Shown in pieces: positions 18,848-28,468 of a stretch of 64,000 nucleotides of DNA. This DNA comes from Pseudomonas sp. GOM7. GTDB lineage: Bacteria; Pseudomonadota; Gammaproteobacteria; Pseudomonadales; Pseudomonadaceae. The position numbers were made by a program, and so were the translations under genes. Each line of letters opens with the position of its first letter. The stretch's first letter is position 1. The stretch is taken from assembly GCF_026723825.1 (NCBI RefSeq), contig NZ_CP113519.1, positions 434,001 through 498,000 on the forward strand, read 5' to 3'. The notes under the pieces were generated by a model that was not told where the DNA came from, made no database searches, and saw only the letters and a program-made list of their open reading frames with translations.

Positions 18848-20038
18848 TTACAGGCCGGCGGCTGCGCGCAGGGCTTCGACCTTATCGGTCTTCTCCCAGG
18901 TGAAGGTGGTGAAGCTGTCGTCGCCGACGGTCTTCTGTACCGGGTTGCGGCCGAAGTGGCCATAGGCGGCGGTGTCGCGGTACATCGGGTGGAGCAGGTC
19001 GAGCATCTTGGTGATGGCGTAGGGGCGCAGGTCGAACACCTCGCGTACCAGCTTGATGATCTTGTCTTCGGCGATCTTGTGGGTGCCAAAGGTGTTGATC
19101 GAGATGGAGGTGGGCTGGGCCACGCCGATGGCGTAGGACACCTGGATCTCGCAGCGCTCGGCCAGGCCGGCGGCAACGATGTTCTTGGCCACGTAGCGGC
19201 CGGCATAGGCGGCGCTGCGGTCGACCTTGGACGGATCCTTGCCGGAGAAGGCACCGCCGCCGTGACGGGCCATGCCGCCGTAGCTGTCGACGATGATCTT
19301 GCGCCCGGTCAGGCCGCAGTCGCCTACCGGGCCGCCGATGACGAAGTTGCCGGTCGGGTTGATGTGGAACTGGGTGTCCTTGTGCAGCAGCTCGGCCGGC
19401 AGGCTGTGCTTGATGATCAGCTCCATCACGGCTTCACGCAGGTCTTTCAGCGACACGTCCGGGTTGTGCTGGGTGGACAGCACCACGGCGTCGATGCCGG
19501 CGACCTTGCCATTCTCGTAGCGGCAGGTGACCTGGGATTTGGCATCCGGGCGCAGCCAGGGCAGCAGGCCGGACTTGCGCGCCTCGGCCTGGCGCTCGAC
19601 CAGGGCGTGGGAGAAGCGGATCGGCGCCGGCATCAGCACGTCGGTTTCGTTGCTGGCGTAGCCGAACATCAGGCCCTGGTCGCCGGCGCCCTGGTCTTCC
19701 GGCTTGGAGCGGTCGACGCCCTGGGCGATGTCCACCGATTGCTTGCCGATGATGTTGATGACGCCGCAGGTGGCGCCGTCGAAGCCGACATCGCTGCTGG
19801 TGTAGCCGATGTCGTTGATCACGTCACGGACGATCTGCTCCAGGTCGACCCAGGCGCTGGTGGTCACTTCCCCGGCGACGATGGCCACACCGGTCTTGAC
19901 CAGGGTTTCCACGGCCACGCGGGCGTGCTTGTCCTGGGTGATGATGGCGTCGAGCACCGCATCGGAAATCTGGTCGGCGATCTTGTCCGGATGCCCTTCG
20001 GACACGGACTCGGAGGTGAACAGGGAGTATTCGCTCAT
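18848..20038 (-). CDS. metK: S-adenosylmethionine synthetase
   Basis: MetK makes SAM from methionine and ATP. The 396-residue protein begins [20 protein letters not shown] (ATP-binding motif with the conserved HPDK), and has [10 protein letters not shown], and [19 protein letters not shown] (the P-loop-like GGGAFSGKD). All are standard. The start at 20038 overlaps by four bases (ATGA) the stop of the ArsR-methyltransferase gene upstream, so the two genes are translationally coupled and co-regulated. Confidence 0.97.
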   Translation of the reverse strand: MSEYSLFTSESVSEGHPDKIADQISDAVLDAIITQDKHARVAVETLVKTGVAIVAGEVTTSAWVDLEQIVRDVINDIGYTSSDVGFDGATCGVINIIGKQSVDIAQGVDRSKPEDQGAGDQGLMFGYASNETDVLMPAPIRFSHALVERQAEARKSGLLPWLRPDAKSQVTCRYENGKVAGIDAVVLSTQHNPDVSLKDLREAVMELIIKHSLPAELLHKDTQFHINPTGNFVIGGPVGDCGLTGRKIIVDSYGGMARHGGGAFSGKDPSKVDRSAAYAGRYVAKNIVAAGLAERCEIQVSYAIGVAQPTSISINTFGTHKIAEDKIIKLVREVFDLRPYAITKMLDLLHPMYRDTAAYGHFGRNPVQKTVGDDSFTTFTWEKTDKVEALRAAAGL

Positions 20039-21042
20039 GGGTGGGTTCCTTGTGTGCCGTAACGTGGAGCGCTTCGCTCGCCAGGCTGGGCGAAGTGCCG
20101 TAACTGAATCTGAAAACCGTTCTTCAGACCGATATAGAGGCTTTCCCCGGGGATCAGCCCGGCGGCGCTGGCCCAGCGCGACAGGTCGTCCTGCTCGAAG
20201 CCTAGCCAAAGATCGCCGCAGGCTTCGCGCGCCCAGCTCTGGTCGTGGCTGCACAGCTCGCTGATCAACAGGCTGCCGCCGGGTTCGACGTGCCGCGCCA
20301 GTTGCCGGAAGGCTTCGGCCGGGGTGGCGAAATGGTGCAGCACCATGTTCAGCACCACGCAGTCGGCGCGGCTCGGCTGCGCCTCGTCGAGGGCATCGGC
20401 CAGGCGCAGTTCGACGTTGCTCAGGCCTTCGGCCTGGCAGCGCTGGCGCGCCAGCTCAAGCATCGCCTCGCTGTTGTCCAGCGCGGTGACGCGGGCAAAG
20501 CGCCGGGCCAGCTCGGGCAGGAAGGCGCCATCGCCGGGACCGATTTCCAGGGCGCTGGCCGAGGCCGGCAGGTGCAGGGCGTCGAGCAGGGTGAGCAGGC
20601 TGTCGCGGTACTGCGGCAAGCCGGCGATCAGATCCTGCTGGGCCTGGAAGTTGTCTGCGATGCGGGCGAAGAAGTCGCGGCTGACCGCTGCGCGATGACG
20701 ATGTACGGCAGCGATGCGCGCCTGCAGGGCATCGGCCAGCGGCAGGCCGTCGATCTCTTCCAGCAGTGCAACGTGCAGCGCACCTACAGGCAGCGCGCGG
20801 CGATAGAAGATGGCATTGCCTTCACGGCGGGTGGCCACCAGGCCGGCCTGGGCCAGTACCTTGAGGTGATGGCTCATGCCTGACTGGCCCATGGCGAAGA
20901 TCTGCGCCAGCTCCAGCACGCCGAACGAATCGTTGCTCAGCACGCGCAGCACATTCAGGCGCAGCGGATCGCCGCCGGCCTTGCACAGGGCGGCGAGCGT
21001 GTCGCAGGGGTCGAATGCCAACTCGGGTGCGCGTAAGGTCAT
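20035..21042 (-). CDS. ArsR-type regulator fused to a SAM-dependent methyltransferase domain (SahR-like)
   Basis: A 335-residue two-domain protein. The N-terminal about 100 residues are an ArsR winged helix ([56 protein letters not shown]). The C-terminal half is a class-I methyltransferase fold with the SAM motif [16 protein letters not shown], the acidic residue in [11 protein letters not shown], and NMVLHHFA. This architecture matches SahR-type regulators, which sense SAH or SAM and control SAM-cycle genes; overlap with metK supports that role. The start is uncertain: ATG 21042 ([10 protein letters not shown]) is preferred, ATG 21072 is possible; neither has a good Shine-Dalgarno. A 40-nt palindrome lies just upstream. 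Confidence 0.85.
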   Translation of the reverse strand: MTLRAPELAFDPCDTLAALCKAGGDPLRLNVLRVLSNDSFGVLELAQIFAMGQSGMSHHLKVLAQAGLVATRREGNAIFYRRALPVGALHVALLEEIDGLPLADALQARIAAVHRHRAAVSRDFFARIADNFQAQQDLIAGLPQYRDSLLTLLDALHLPASASALEIGPGDGAFLPELARRFARVTALDNSEAMLELARQRCQAEGLSNVELRLADALDEAQPSRADCVVLNMVLHHFATPAEAFRQLARHVEPGGSLLISELCSHDQSWAREACGDLWLGFEQDDLSRWASAAGLIPGESLYIGLKNGFQIQLRHFAQPGERSAPRYGTQGTHP

Positions 21043-21074
21043 GGAGGCGCAGTCTAGTCGGTCATTTTTCATAC

Positions 21075-21114
21075 AGCAAGGCCAATATCAAAAAGTTTTG
21101 ATATTGGCCTTGCT
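21075..21114. promoter_or_regulatory. 40-nt near-perfect palindrome upstream of the ArsR-methyltransferase/metK operon
   Basis: A 19-bp arm starting AGCAAGGCCAATATC and ending AAAA is followed, after 2 nt, by its exact reverse complement. The core ATATCAAAAAGTTTTGATAT is AT-rich and looks like an ArsR-family operator. It fills the gap between the LysR stop (21117) and the operon, so it may be the autoregulatory operator, a terminator for the LysR gene, or both. Confidence 0.6.
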
Positions 21115-21116
21115 GG

Positions 21117-21998
21117 CTAGTCGAGCGCCTCGCTCAACGCCAGGAAGGCTGCGGGGGCGGGGCTGAGGCTGGCACCCTGGCGCCACAGCACGTGCAGCTC
21201 GCGCTCGATCTGTAGATCCTGCACTGGCAGGTGATGCAGCTCGCCACTGGCCAGTTCGCGCTCCACCACCCGCTGTGACAGCCAGGCGATGCCCTGGCCG
21301 TCGGCGAGCAGGCGCTTGAGCGTCTCGGTGCTGCCGATGGCCATGCCGGCGCAAGGTTCCAGGCCGTGGTCGCGGTAGGCCTGTTCGATGCTGTTGCGCG
21401 CCCCGGAGCCGGGTTCGCGCATATACAGCGGGTAGGCCTGCAACTGCGCGGCGTCGAGCCGGTCGAGGCAGGCCAGCGGGTGACTCGGGGCGACCACCGG
21501 CAGCAGGGCATCGCGGGCCAGCAGGCGATGGGCGTAGGCCTCCTGGGCGAAGGGGCCTTCGACGAAGCCGAGGCTGATGCGGCCCTCGTCCAGTTGCCGG
21601 GTCACCACGTCGGTGTTGCTCACCTCCAGGCTGATGAAGATGTGCGGATGCTCGCGGCGAAAGCGGCTGATCAAGGGCGGTAGCAGGTAGGCGCCCAGGG
21701 TGGCGCTGGCGCCCATGTGCAATTCCCCTTGTTCCACCTGGGCGAAGTCGCGCAGGTCGCGCTCGGCGGCGCTTTCCAGGGTGAAGATGCGTTGTGCGTA
21801 GTCCAGCAGGCGCAGGCCACCTTCGGTCAGTTGTACGCCGCGCGGCAGGCGGTCGAACAGGCGCAGGTCGAGGCTGGCTTCGAGGTCGCGAATCTCCCGC
21901 GTCACCGCTGGCTGGCTGATGTGCAGGCGCTCGGCGCCAGCGCTGATGCTGCCGGCCTCGGCCACGGCGAGAAAGACCTTGAGGTGATGAAGGTTCAT
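21117..21998 (-). CDS. LysR-family transcriptional regulator
   Basis: A 293-residue LTTR with an N-terminal winged helix (MNLHHLKVFLAVAEAGSISAGAERLHISQPAVTREIRDLE) and a periplasmic-binding-like effector domain (MGASATLGAYLLPPLISRFRREHP). The effector part, with GASATLGAYLLPP, DEGRISLGFVEGP and YMREPGSGARNSIE, resembles the CysB/YeiE-type group, whose known members respond to sulfur compounds such as sulfite. It is divergent from the TDT transporter (22110), which suggests it controls that gene. The effector is an inference. Confidence 0.88.
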   Translation of the reverse strand: MNLHHLKVFLAVAEAGSISAGAERLHISQPAVTREIRDLEASLDLRLFDRLPRGVQLTEGGLRLLDYAQRIFTLESAAERDLRDFAQVEQGELHMGASATLGAYLLPPLISRFRREHPHIFISLEVSNTDVVTRQLDEGRISLGFVEGPFAQEAYAHRLLARDALLPVVAPSHPLACLDRLDAAQLQAYPLYMREPGSGARNSIEQAYRDHGLEPCAGMAIGSTETLKRLLADGQGIAWLSQRVVERELASGELHHLPVQDLQIERELHVLWRQGASLSPAPAAFLALSEALD

Positions 21999-22109
21999 GC
22001 TGCTCTTGTATAAATGAAAGGCATGCTTTGGATGCTGAATATGTATTTTAAATATGGCAAGGCGCTTCTTAACCTGTGCGCGTCATCCATGCCACGGGAT
22101 CACCCGACC

Positions 22110-23264
22110 ATGCCGCGCCCTTTCAGCCGTTTGCCAGAGCCATTGGCCTTCATTCGCCACTTCACGCCCAACTGGTTCGCCGCGACCATGGGCACGGGTG
22201 TGCTGGCGCTGGTCATCGCTCACTTGCCCTGGCAGTTACCGGGGCTGTTCTTGCTGGCCGAGGGCTTGTGGTTGTTCGGTGTGTTGCAGTTCGCCCTGTT
22301 CAGCTTGCTGTTCGTGATGCGCCTGGTGCTGTTCCGCGACACCCTGTGGCCCATGCTGCTGCATCCGGTGCAGTCGATGTTCCTGGGCGCCATTCCCATG
22401 GGGCTGGCGGTGTTGGTCAAGGGGCTGCTGCTGTTTGGTGTGCCGCGCTGGGGCGAGGGTGTCTACGCGCTGGCCCATCTGCTGTGGTGGCTGGATGCGG
22501 CGCTGGCGCTGCTCGGCGCATTGCTGGTGCCCTATCTGATGTTCACCCGACAGGATCATGCGCTGGAAAAACTCACTGCCGTCTGGCTGCTACCCATAGT
22601 CGCTCCGGAGGTGGCGGCCAGCACGGCCGGTGCCCTGGCGCCCCATCTGCCCGTCGAGGCCGCGCGGCAGTTGCTGGTCGCCGGCTTCGTGCTCTGGGGG
22701 CTGTCGCTGTCGCTGGTGTTTCCCCTGATCACCCTGGTGCTGCTGCGCCTGGCCCTGCACAAACTGCCGGATACCGATTTCGCCGCCACTAGCTGGCTGC
22801 CGTTGGGGCCTGTGGCCACGGGCTGCCTGGGCCTGCTGAGCCTAGGGCAGGCAGCGCCTGCTGCCTTCGCCGGCACCGCCTTGGCTGGCGCCGCCGAACT
22901 GGCTCAGAATTTCGGCCTGGTCGGTGGCCTGGCGCTATGGGGCGCCGGGCTGTGGTGGTTGGTGATCGCCATTCTGTTCACCCGCCACTACATTCGCGAC
23001 AACATGCCGTTCAACCTGGGCTGGTGGGGCTTCATCTTCCCTCTGGGTGTGTTCACCCTGGCCACCTTCGAGCTGCAGCACCTGACCGGGCTGGCCATGT
23101 TCGGGCTGATCGGCCTGGTACTGGCGGTACAGCTTGCGGCGGTCTGGTCGCTGGTGTTCAGCCGCACCCTGGCCGGGGTCTGGCACGGTGAGCTGTTCCG
23201 GGCGCCTTGTCTGGGCAATCCGGCAAGCCCGGCGGTGAGCGTATTGAGCGAGCAAGCCGGTTGA
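22110..23264 (+). CDS. TDT/SLAC1-family anion transporter (possible sulfite exporter)
   Basis: A 384-residue membrane protein with about ten helices, of the tellurite-resistance/dicarboxylate transporter family that includes TehA, SLAC1 and the sulfite exporter Ssu1. It has the family start FIRHFTPNWFAATMGTGVLALV, and later PEVAASTAG, and NMPFNLGWWGFIFPLGVFTLATFEL, where Ssu1-like proteins have the signature WWGFIFPLG. The ATG at 22110 is preferred with GGGAT upstream; 22089 and 22014 are in frame. The divergent LysR next door suggests substrate-induced expression. Substrate could be sulfite, a C4-dicarboxylate or another anion. Confidence 0.85.
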   Translation: MPRPFSRLPEPLAFIRHFTPNWFAATMGTGVLALVIAHLPWQLPGLFLLAEGLWLFGVLQFALFSLLFVMRLVLFRDTLWPMLLHPVQSMFLGAIPMGLAVLVKGLLLFGVPRWGEGVYALAHLLWWLDAALALLGALLVPYLMFTRQDHALEKLTAVWLLPIVAPEVAASTAGALAPHLPVEAARQLLVAGFVLWGLSLSLVFPLITLVLLRLALHKLPDTDFAATSWLPLGPVATGCLGLLSLGQAAPAAFAGTALAGAAELAQNFGLVGGLALWGAGLWWLVIAILFTRHYIRDNMPFNLGWWGFIFPLGVFTLATFELQHLTGLAMFGLIGLVLAVQLAAVWSLVFSRTLAGVWHGELFRAPCLGNPASPAVSVLSEQAG

Positions 23265-23374
23265 TTCGCCTTCTGCGACTATCTGTCATTGCTCCAGGGG
23301 GGCCGGCTGGGCGAAAATGACCGCCTTTTTCGCCCCCATCATTCGTGAAGCAGCCCCCGTAGGAGATTTCAGCG

Positions 23375-25375
23375 ATGCCCAGCCGTCGTGAGCGAGCCAA
23401 TGCCATTCGTGCCCTCAGCATGGATGCCGTGCAGAAAGCCAACAGCGGCCACCCCGGTGCCCCCATGGGCATGGCGGACATCGCCGAGGTGCTGTGGCGC
23501 GACTACCTCAAGCACAATCCGAGCAATCCGAGCTTCGCCGACCGTGACCGCTTCGTGCTGTCCAACGGTCATGGCTCGATGCTGATCTATTCGCTGCTGC
23601 ACCTGACCGGCTACGACCTGTCCATCGACGACCTGAAGAACTTCCGTCAACTGCACAGCAAGACGCCGGGCCATCCGGAATACGGCTACACCCCGGGCGT
23701 GGAGACCACCACCGGCCCGCTCGGCCAGGGCATCGCCAACGCCGTCGGCTTCGCCATCGCCGAAAAGGTGCTGGGCGCGCAGTTCAACCGCGAAGGCCAC
23801 GACATCGTCGACCATCACACCTACGTGTTCCTCGGCGACGGCTGCATGATGGAAGGCATCAGCCATGAGGTCTGCTCCCTGGCCGGCACCCTGGGCCTGG
23901 GCAAGCTGATCGCCTTCTACGACGACAACGGCATCTCCATCGACGGCGAGGTCGAGGGCTGGTTCACCGACGACACCCCGCAGCGCTTCGAGGCTTATGG
24001 CTGGCAGGTGATCCGCAATGTCGACGGGCACGACGCCGAAGAGATCAAGATCGCCATCGAGACCGCGCGCAAGACCCTGGATCAGCCCACCCTGATCTGC
24101 TGCAAGACCACAATCGGCTTCGGTTCGCCGAACAAGCAGGGCAAGGAAGAGTGCCACGGCGCGCCGCTGGGCAATGACGAGATCGCCCTGACCCGCGCCG
24201 CGCTGGGCTGGAACCATGGCCCGTTCGAGATTCCCGCCGAGATCTACGCCGAGTGGGACGCCAAGGCTGCCGGCGCTGCCGCCGAAGCCGCCTGGAACGA
24301 CAAGTTTGCCGTTTACGCCGCCGCCTTCCCCGAGCTGGCTGCCGAGTTCAAACGCCGCATCGCCGGCGAGCTGCCGGCCGACTTCGCCGAGAAGGCCGCC
24401 GCCTACGTGCGTGAAGTGGCCGAGAAGGGCGAGACCATCGCCAGCCGCAAGGCCAGCCAGAACACCCTCAACGCATTTGGCCCGCTGCTGCCGGAATTCC
24501 TCGGCGGTTCGGCGGATCTCGCCGGCTCCAACCTGACCCTGTGGAAGGGTTGCAAGGGCGTTTCGGAAGCGGACGCTGCCGGTAACTACCTGTTCTACGG
24601 TGTGCGCGAGTTCGGCATGAGCGCCATCATGAACGGTATCGCCCTGCACGGCGGCTTCGTGCCTTACGGCGCCACCTTCCTGATCTTCATGGAATACGCG
24701 CGCAACGCCGTGCGCATGTCCGCGCTGATGAAGAAGCGCGTGCTCTACGTGTTCACCCACGACTCCATTGGCCTCGGCGAGGATGGCCCGACCCACCAGC
24801 CGATCGAGCAACTGGCCAGCCTGCGTGGCACGCCGAACCTCGACACCTGGCGTCCCTGCGACGCCGTGGAATCGGCCGTGGCCTGGAAGCATGCCATCGA
24901 GCGTGCAGATGGCCCCAGCGCCCTGGTGTTTAGCCGCCAGAACCTGCCGCACCAGAGCCGCGACGCCCAGCAACTGGCGGATGTGGCCCGTGGCGGCTAC
25001 GTGCTCAAGGACAGCGCCGGCGAGCCGGAACTGATCCTGATTGCCACCGGCTCGGAAGTCGGCCTGGCCATGCAGGCAGCGGCCAAGCTGGAAGAGAAGG
25101 GGCGCAAGGTGCGCGTGGTGTCCATGCCGTCCACCAGCGTGTTCGACCAGCAGGACGCCGCCTACAAGCAGGCCGTGTTGCCGCTGGAAGTGGGGGCGCG
25201 CATCGCCATCGAAGCCTCGCACGCCGACTACTGGTACAAGTACGTCGGTCTGGAAGGGCGCATCATCGGCATGACCTCCTTCGGCGAGTCGGCGCCGGCT
25301 GCCGCGCTGTTCGAGGAGTTCGGCTTCACCGTCGACAACGTCGTTGCCACTGCCGAAGACCTGCTGGAGGACTGA
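23375..25375 (+). CDS. tkt: Transketolase
   Basis: A 666-residue thiamine-diphosphate enzyme transferring two-carbon ketol units between pentose-phosphate and glycolytic sugars. Present are the N-terminal [19 protein letters not shown], the cofactor motif [18 protein letters not shown]...NGISIDG, the Glu/Arg region [14 protein letters not shown] and the C-terminal [24 protein letters not shown] precedes the ATG at a good distance. It is followed by epd, pgk and fba on the same strand, the conserved pseudomonad central-carbon cluster. Confidence 0.97.
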   Translation: MPSRRERANAIRALSMDAVQKANSGHPGAPMGMADIAEVLWRDYLKHNPSNPSFADRDRFVLSNGHGSMLIYSLLHLTGYDLSIDDLKNFRQLHSKTPGHPEYGYTPGVETTTGPLGQGIANAVGFAIAEKVLGAQFNREGHDIVDHHTYVFLGDGCMMEGISHEVCSLAGTLGLGKLIAFYDDNGISIDGEVEGWFTDDTPQRFEAYGWQVIRNVDGHDAEEIKIAIETARKTLDQPTLICCKTTIGFGSPNKQGKEECHGAPLGNDEIALTRAALGWNHGPFEIPAEIYAEWDAKAAGAAAEAAWNDKFAVYAAAFPELAAEFKRRIAGELPADFAEKAAAYVREVAEKGETIASRKASQNTLNAFGPLLPEFLGGSADLAGSNLTLWKGCKGVSEADAAGNYLFYGVREFGMSAIMNGIALHGGFVPYGATFLIFMEYARNAVRMSALMKKRVLYVFTHDSIGLGEDGPTHQPIEQLASLRGTPNLDTWRPCDAVESAVAWKHAIERADGPSALVFSRQNLPHQSRDAQQLADVARGGYVLKDSAGEPELILIATGSEVGLAMQAAAKLEEKGRKVRVVSMPSTSVFDQQDAAYKQAVLPLEVGARIAIEASHADYWYKYVGLEGRIIGMTSFGESAPAAALFEEFGFTVDNVVATAEDLLED

Positions 25376-25382
25376 CGCCAGC

Positions 25383-25460
25383 CACGAGCTGCAAGCCGCA
25401 AGCAGGGATGTGCTCTGCCTGCGGCTGTTACTTGCAGCTTGAAGCTTGCGGCTTGCCGCT
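25383..25460. repeat. GCAAGC-type intergenic palindrome, copy R3
   Basis: GAGCTGCAAGCCGCAAGCAG on the left is mirrored by TTGCAGCTTGAAGCTTGCGG on the right. It fills the tkt-epd spacer completely and ends at the base before the epd ATG, so the epd ribosome-binding region is made of repeat sequence. Confidence 0.8.
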
Positions 25461-26507
25461 ATGCCACGACGCCCCTATCGCGTTGCCCTCAACGGCTACG
25501 GCCGCATCGGTCGGTGCGTGCTGCGTGCCTTGCACGAGCGTGGCGCCGGGGCACGCCTGGAAATCGTTGCGCTGAACGATCTGGCCGACCAGGCCAGTCT
25601 CGAATACCTGACCCGCTTCGACTCCACCCACGGGCGCTTTCCCGGCGAGGTGAAGGTCGATGGCGACTGCCTGCACATCAACGGCGATTGCGTGAAGGTG
25701 TTGCGTCAGAGCGAGCCGGAAGCCATCGACTGGGCAGCGCTGAATATCGACCTGCTGCTGGAATGCTCCGGGCAGTACACCACGCGCGCCGAGGCCGAGC
25801 GTTTCATCGCCGCCGGTGCGCCGCGCGTATTGCTGTCGCAGCCGATGGCCAGCGAGGCGGATATCGACGCCACCATCGTCTACGGCGTCAACCAGAATTG
25901 CCTGACGGGCAGCGAGCGCCTGGTGTCGAATGCTTCCTGCACCACCAACTGCGGCGTGCCGCTGTTGAAACTTCTCGATGAGGTGGTGGGTCTGGAGTAC
26001 GTCTCCATTACCACCATCCACTCGGCGATGAACGACCAACCGGTGATCGATGCCTACCACCACGAAGACCTGCGTCGCACGCGCTCGGCCTTCCAGTCGG
26101 TGATTCCGGTGTCCACCGGCCTGGCGCGCGGTATCGAGCGCCTGCTGCCGGAGCTGGCCGGGCGCATCCAGGCCAAGGCCATCCGCGTGCCGACGGTGAA
26201 CGTCTCGTGTCTGGACATCACTCTGCAGACCGCCCGTGACACCAGTGCCGCCGAGATCAATCAGGTGCTGCGCCAGGCGGCGCAAAGCGGGCCGCTCAAG
26301 GGCCTGCTGGCTTACACTGAGCTGCCGCACGCCAGTTGCGATTTCAACCACGACCCGCATTCGGCCATCGTCGACGGCAGCCAGACCCGCGTGTCCGGCC
26401 CGCGTCTGGTCAACCTGTTGGCCTGGTTCGACAACGAGTGGGGCTTCGCCAACCGCATGCTCGATGTCGCTGAACATTTCTTACACAAAGCCAATCCAGC
26501 CCCTTGA
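25461..26507 (+). CDS. epd: D-erythrose-4-phosphate dehydrogenase
   Basis: A 348-residue GAPDH-family protein. The NAD-binding start RVALNGYGRIGRCVLRAL, catalytic cysteine in SNASCTTNCGVPLLK and partner histidine in TTIHSAMNDQP are present; the Epd type rather than glycolytic GAPDH is indicated by IHSAMNDQPVIDAYHHEDLRRTRSAFQSVIP and by its place before pgk. Epd oxidises erythrose 4-phosphate to 4-phosphoerythronate for pyridoxal 5'-phosphate synthesis. ATG 25461 was chosen; a TTG at 25446 lies in the repeat. There is no clear Shine-Dalgarno because the repeat abuts the start. Pgk begins 11 bp downstream. Confidence 0.94.
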   Translation: MPRRPYRVALNGYGRIGRCVLRALHERGAGARLEIVALNDLADQASLEYLTRFDSTHGRFPGEVKVDGDCLHINGDCVKVLRQSEPEAIDWAALNIDLLLECSGQYTTRAEAERFIAAGAPRVLLSQPMASEADIDATIVYGVNQNCLTGSERLVSNASCTTNCGVPLLKLLDEVVGLEYVSITTIHSAMNDQPVIDAYHHEDLRRTRSAFQSVIPVSTGLARGIERLLPELAGRIQAKAIRVPTVNVSCLDITLQTARDTSAAEINQVLRQAAQSGPLKGLLAYTELPHASCDFNHDPHSAIVDGSQTRVSGPRLVNLLAWFDNEWGFANRMLDVAEHFLHKANPAP

Positions 26508-26518
26508 AGGACTGAACT

Positions 26519-27679
26519 ATGACCGTTCTGAAGATGACCGATCTCGACCTCGCCGGTAAGCGTGTGCTGATCCGCGAAGACCTCAACGTTCCGGTGAAGG
26601 ACGGTGTGGTCAAGAGCGACGCGCGCATCCTCGCATCCTTGCCGACCATCAAGCTGGCGCTGGAAAAAGGCGCTGCGGTGCTGGTCTGCTCGCACCTGGG
26701 GCGCCCGGAAGAGGGCGTCTACAGCGAGGAAGACAGCCTGGCGCCGGTGGCGGCCTACCTGAGCAAGGCCCTCGGCCGCGACGTGCCGCTGGTCAAGGAC
26801 TACCTTGGCGGTGTCGAGGTCAAGGCCGGCGAGCTGGTGTTGCTGGAGAACGTGCGCTTCAACAAGGGCGAGAAGAAGAACACTGACGAGCTGGCTCAGC
26901 AGTACGCCGCGCTGTGCGATGTGTTCGTCATGGACGCCTTCGGCACCGCCCACCGCGCCCAGGGCTCGACCCATGGCGTGGCCAAGTTCGCCAAGGTGGC
27001 CTGCGCCGGCCCGCTGCTGGCCGCCGAGCTGGATGCCCTGGGCAAGGCCCTGGACAAGCCGGCTCGCCCGATGTTGGCCATCGTCGCCGGTTCCAAGGTG
27101 TCCACCAAGCTGGACGTGCTCAACTCCCTGGCCGATATCTGCGACTCGCTGATCGTCGGCGGCGGCATCGCCAACACCTTCCTCGCCGCAGCCGGCCTGC
27201 CGGTGGGCAAGTCGCTGTACGAGGCCGACCTGGTCGACACCGCCAAGGCCATCGCCGCCAAGGTCAGCGTGCCGCTGCCGGTGGACGTGGTGGTGGCCAA
27301 GGCCTTCGCCGAGGACGCCGAAGCCACCGTCAAGGCAGTCAAGGACGTGGCCGAGGACGACATGATCCTCGACATCGGGCCGCAGACCGCCAAGCAGTTC
27401 GCCGAGATGCTCAAGGCTTCGCAGACCATCCTGTGGAACGGCCCGGTCGGCGTGTTCGAGTTCGACCAGTTCGGCAACGGCACCCAGGCCCTGGCCCAGG
27501 CCATCGCCGAAAGCCCGGCGTTCTCCATTGCCGGCGGTGGTGACACCCTGGCGGCCATCGACAAGTACGGCGTGGCCGAGCAGATCTCCTACATTTCCAC
27601 GGGCGGTGGTGCCTTCCTCGAGTTCGTCGAAGGCAAGGTGCTGCCGGCGGTCGAGGTGCTGGAGCAGCGCGCCAAGTGA
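26519..27679 (+). CDS. pgk: Phosphoglycerate kinase
   Basis: A 386-residue cytosolic kinase converting 1,3-bisphosphoglycerate and ADP to 3-phosphoglycerate and ATP. Visible are the substrate-binding [20 protein letters not shown], the basic-patch [40 protein letters not shown], and the nucleotide loop IPGGGDT-like [12 protein letters not shown] near the C-terminus. GAAGGA lies upstream of the ATG. It is tightly linked to epd. Confidence 0.97.
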   Translation: MTVLKMTDLDLAGKRVLIREDLNVPVKDGVVKSDARILASLPTIKLALEKGAAVLVCSHLGRPEEGVYSEEDSLAPVAAYLSKALGRDVPLVKDYLGGVEVKAGELVLLENVRFNKGEKKNTDELAQQYAALCDVFVMDAFGTAHRAQGSTHGVAKFAKVACAGPLLAAELDALGKALDKPARPMLAIVAGSKVSTKLDVLNSLADICDSLIVGGGIANTFLAAAGLPVGKSLYEADLVDTAKAIAAKVSVPLPVDVVVAKAFAEDAEATVKAVKDVAEDDMILDIGPQTAKQFAEMLKASQTILWNGPVGVFEFDQFGNGTQALAQAIAESPAFSIAGGGDTLAAIDKYGVAEQISYISTGGGAFLEFVEGKVLPAVEVLEQRAK

Positions 27680-27684
27680 CTAGT

Positions 27685-27712
27685 GAGGCGAAGGGCGCAG
27701 GTCTTTCGCCTC
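27685..27712 (+). terminator. Weak hairpin after pgk
   Basis: GAGGCGAA pairs with TTCGCCTC around a 12-nt loop just after the pgk stop, without a T-run. It may be an attenuator between pgk and the small lipoprotein genes. Confidence 0.35.
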
Positions 27713-27778
27713 GTGCATAAAACCCTGGCGTGATCGAGTGGTCTGTTGAAACTGAACCCCCGAACAAGGAGTCATGTC

Positions 27779-27964
27779 ATGGGCAAGCTAGCAGCGTTGG
27801 GATGCATCACCCTGGTACTGGCCGGTTGTGCCGGTGGCGCACGGGAGTCGGCCTGCGAGGTATTCAGCCCCGCGCAGATCGAAACCCCGGCCACGCAGAA
27901 CGACCAGCAGATCGAACAGAACAGCGGCCAGCCGACGGGTGAGCCCGCAGAGCAGCGTTGCTGA
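27779..27964 (+). CDS. Small lipoprotein, unknown function
   Basis: A 61-residue predicted lipoprotein: MGKLAALGCITLVLAGCAGG has an n-region, hydrophobic core and LAGC lipobox with the lipidated Cys near residue 17. The remaining about 45 residues are polar and rich in Q, E, N and P, with two further cysteines, one being the last residue. AAGGAGT lies before the ATG; an in-frame start at 27746 is less likely. It sits between pgk and a second lipoprotein gene, 13 bp from the latter, so the two are probably co-translated. Confidence 0.7.
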   Translation: MGKLAALGCITLVLAGCAGGARESACEVFSPAQIETPATQNDQQIEQNSGQPTGEPAEQRC

Positions 27965-27977
27965 CAAGGAGTACTGA

Positions 27978-28301
27978 ATGATTGCAAGACTGACGGCGCT
28001 GACCGCCATGACGCTGCTGCTGGGGGCGTGCAGCCAGCAGCAGACGGCGCCTGAGCAGTGGACCCGCTGGGTCTGCGACAGCCAGGCCGAGGTGTTCTGG
28101 CGCCTGGCTGACAGCGAGGGCGAGCAGGTCGATGTGCGCCTGGGTGGCGACGACGTCGTGCACCGCCTGAAGCTGGAGCCGGCTGCTTCCGGTGCGCTGT
28201 ACAGTGACGGCAATCTGTCCTTCCACACCAAGGGTGACGAAGGGCTGGTGTACTGGACGGCCACTGACGACCTGATCGGCCGGGGCTGCAAGGCACAATA
28301 G
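27978..28301 (+). CDS. MliC/PliC-like lipoprotein (possible lysozyme inhibitor)
   Basis: A 107-residue lipoprotein with signal MIARLTALTAMTLLLGACSQ (lipobox LGAC). The mature domain has the MliC pattern: WVCDSQAEVFWR near the start, VDVRLGGDDVVHRLKLEPAASGALYSDGNLSFHTKGDEGLVYWT and a terminal GRGCKA, with two cysteines able to form the family's disulfide. MliC proteins inhibit C-type lysozymes at the outer membrane. AAGGAG precedes the ATG. Membership is inferred from the motif order; overall similarity is moderate. Located between pgk and fba. Confidence 0.7.
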   Translation: MIARLTALTAMTLLLGACSQQQTAPEQWTRWVCDSQAEVFWRLADSEGEQVDVRLGGDDVVHRLKLEPAASGALYSDGNLSFHTKGDEGLVYWTATDDLIGRGCKAQ

Positions 28302-28308
28302 AGTAGCT

Positions 28309-28395
28309 ACCAGCTCCAAGCCTCAAGCTGCAAGAAAAGCGTGGGGTGCTGCTCGCGCTTCTACTTGTCGTTTGCAGCTTGTAGCTTGCGGCTGT
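28309..28395. repeat. GCAAGC-type intergenic palindrome, copy R4
   Basis: GCTCCAAGCCTCAAGCTGCA on the left is mirrored by TTGCAGCTTGTAGCTTGCGG on the right. It lies between the MliC-like gene stop and fba. Confidence 0.75.
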
Positions 28396-28468
28396 TTTCC
28401 AGGCTTGAACCGAGCCTGCCCCTGCGGCAGGCTTGCATATCAAACAACCCATATCGGGAGCTTCAAAG

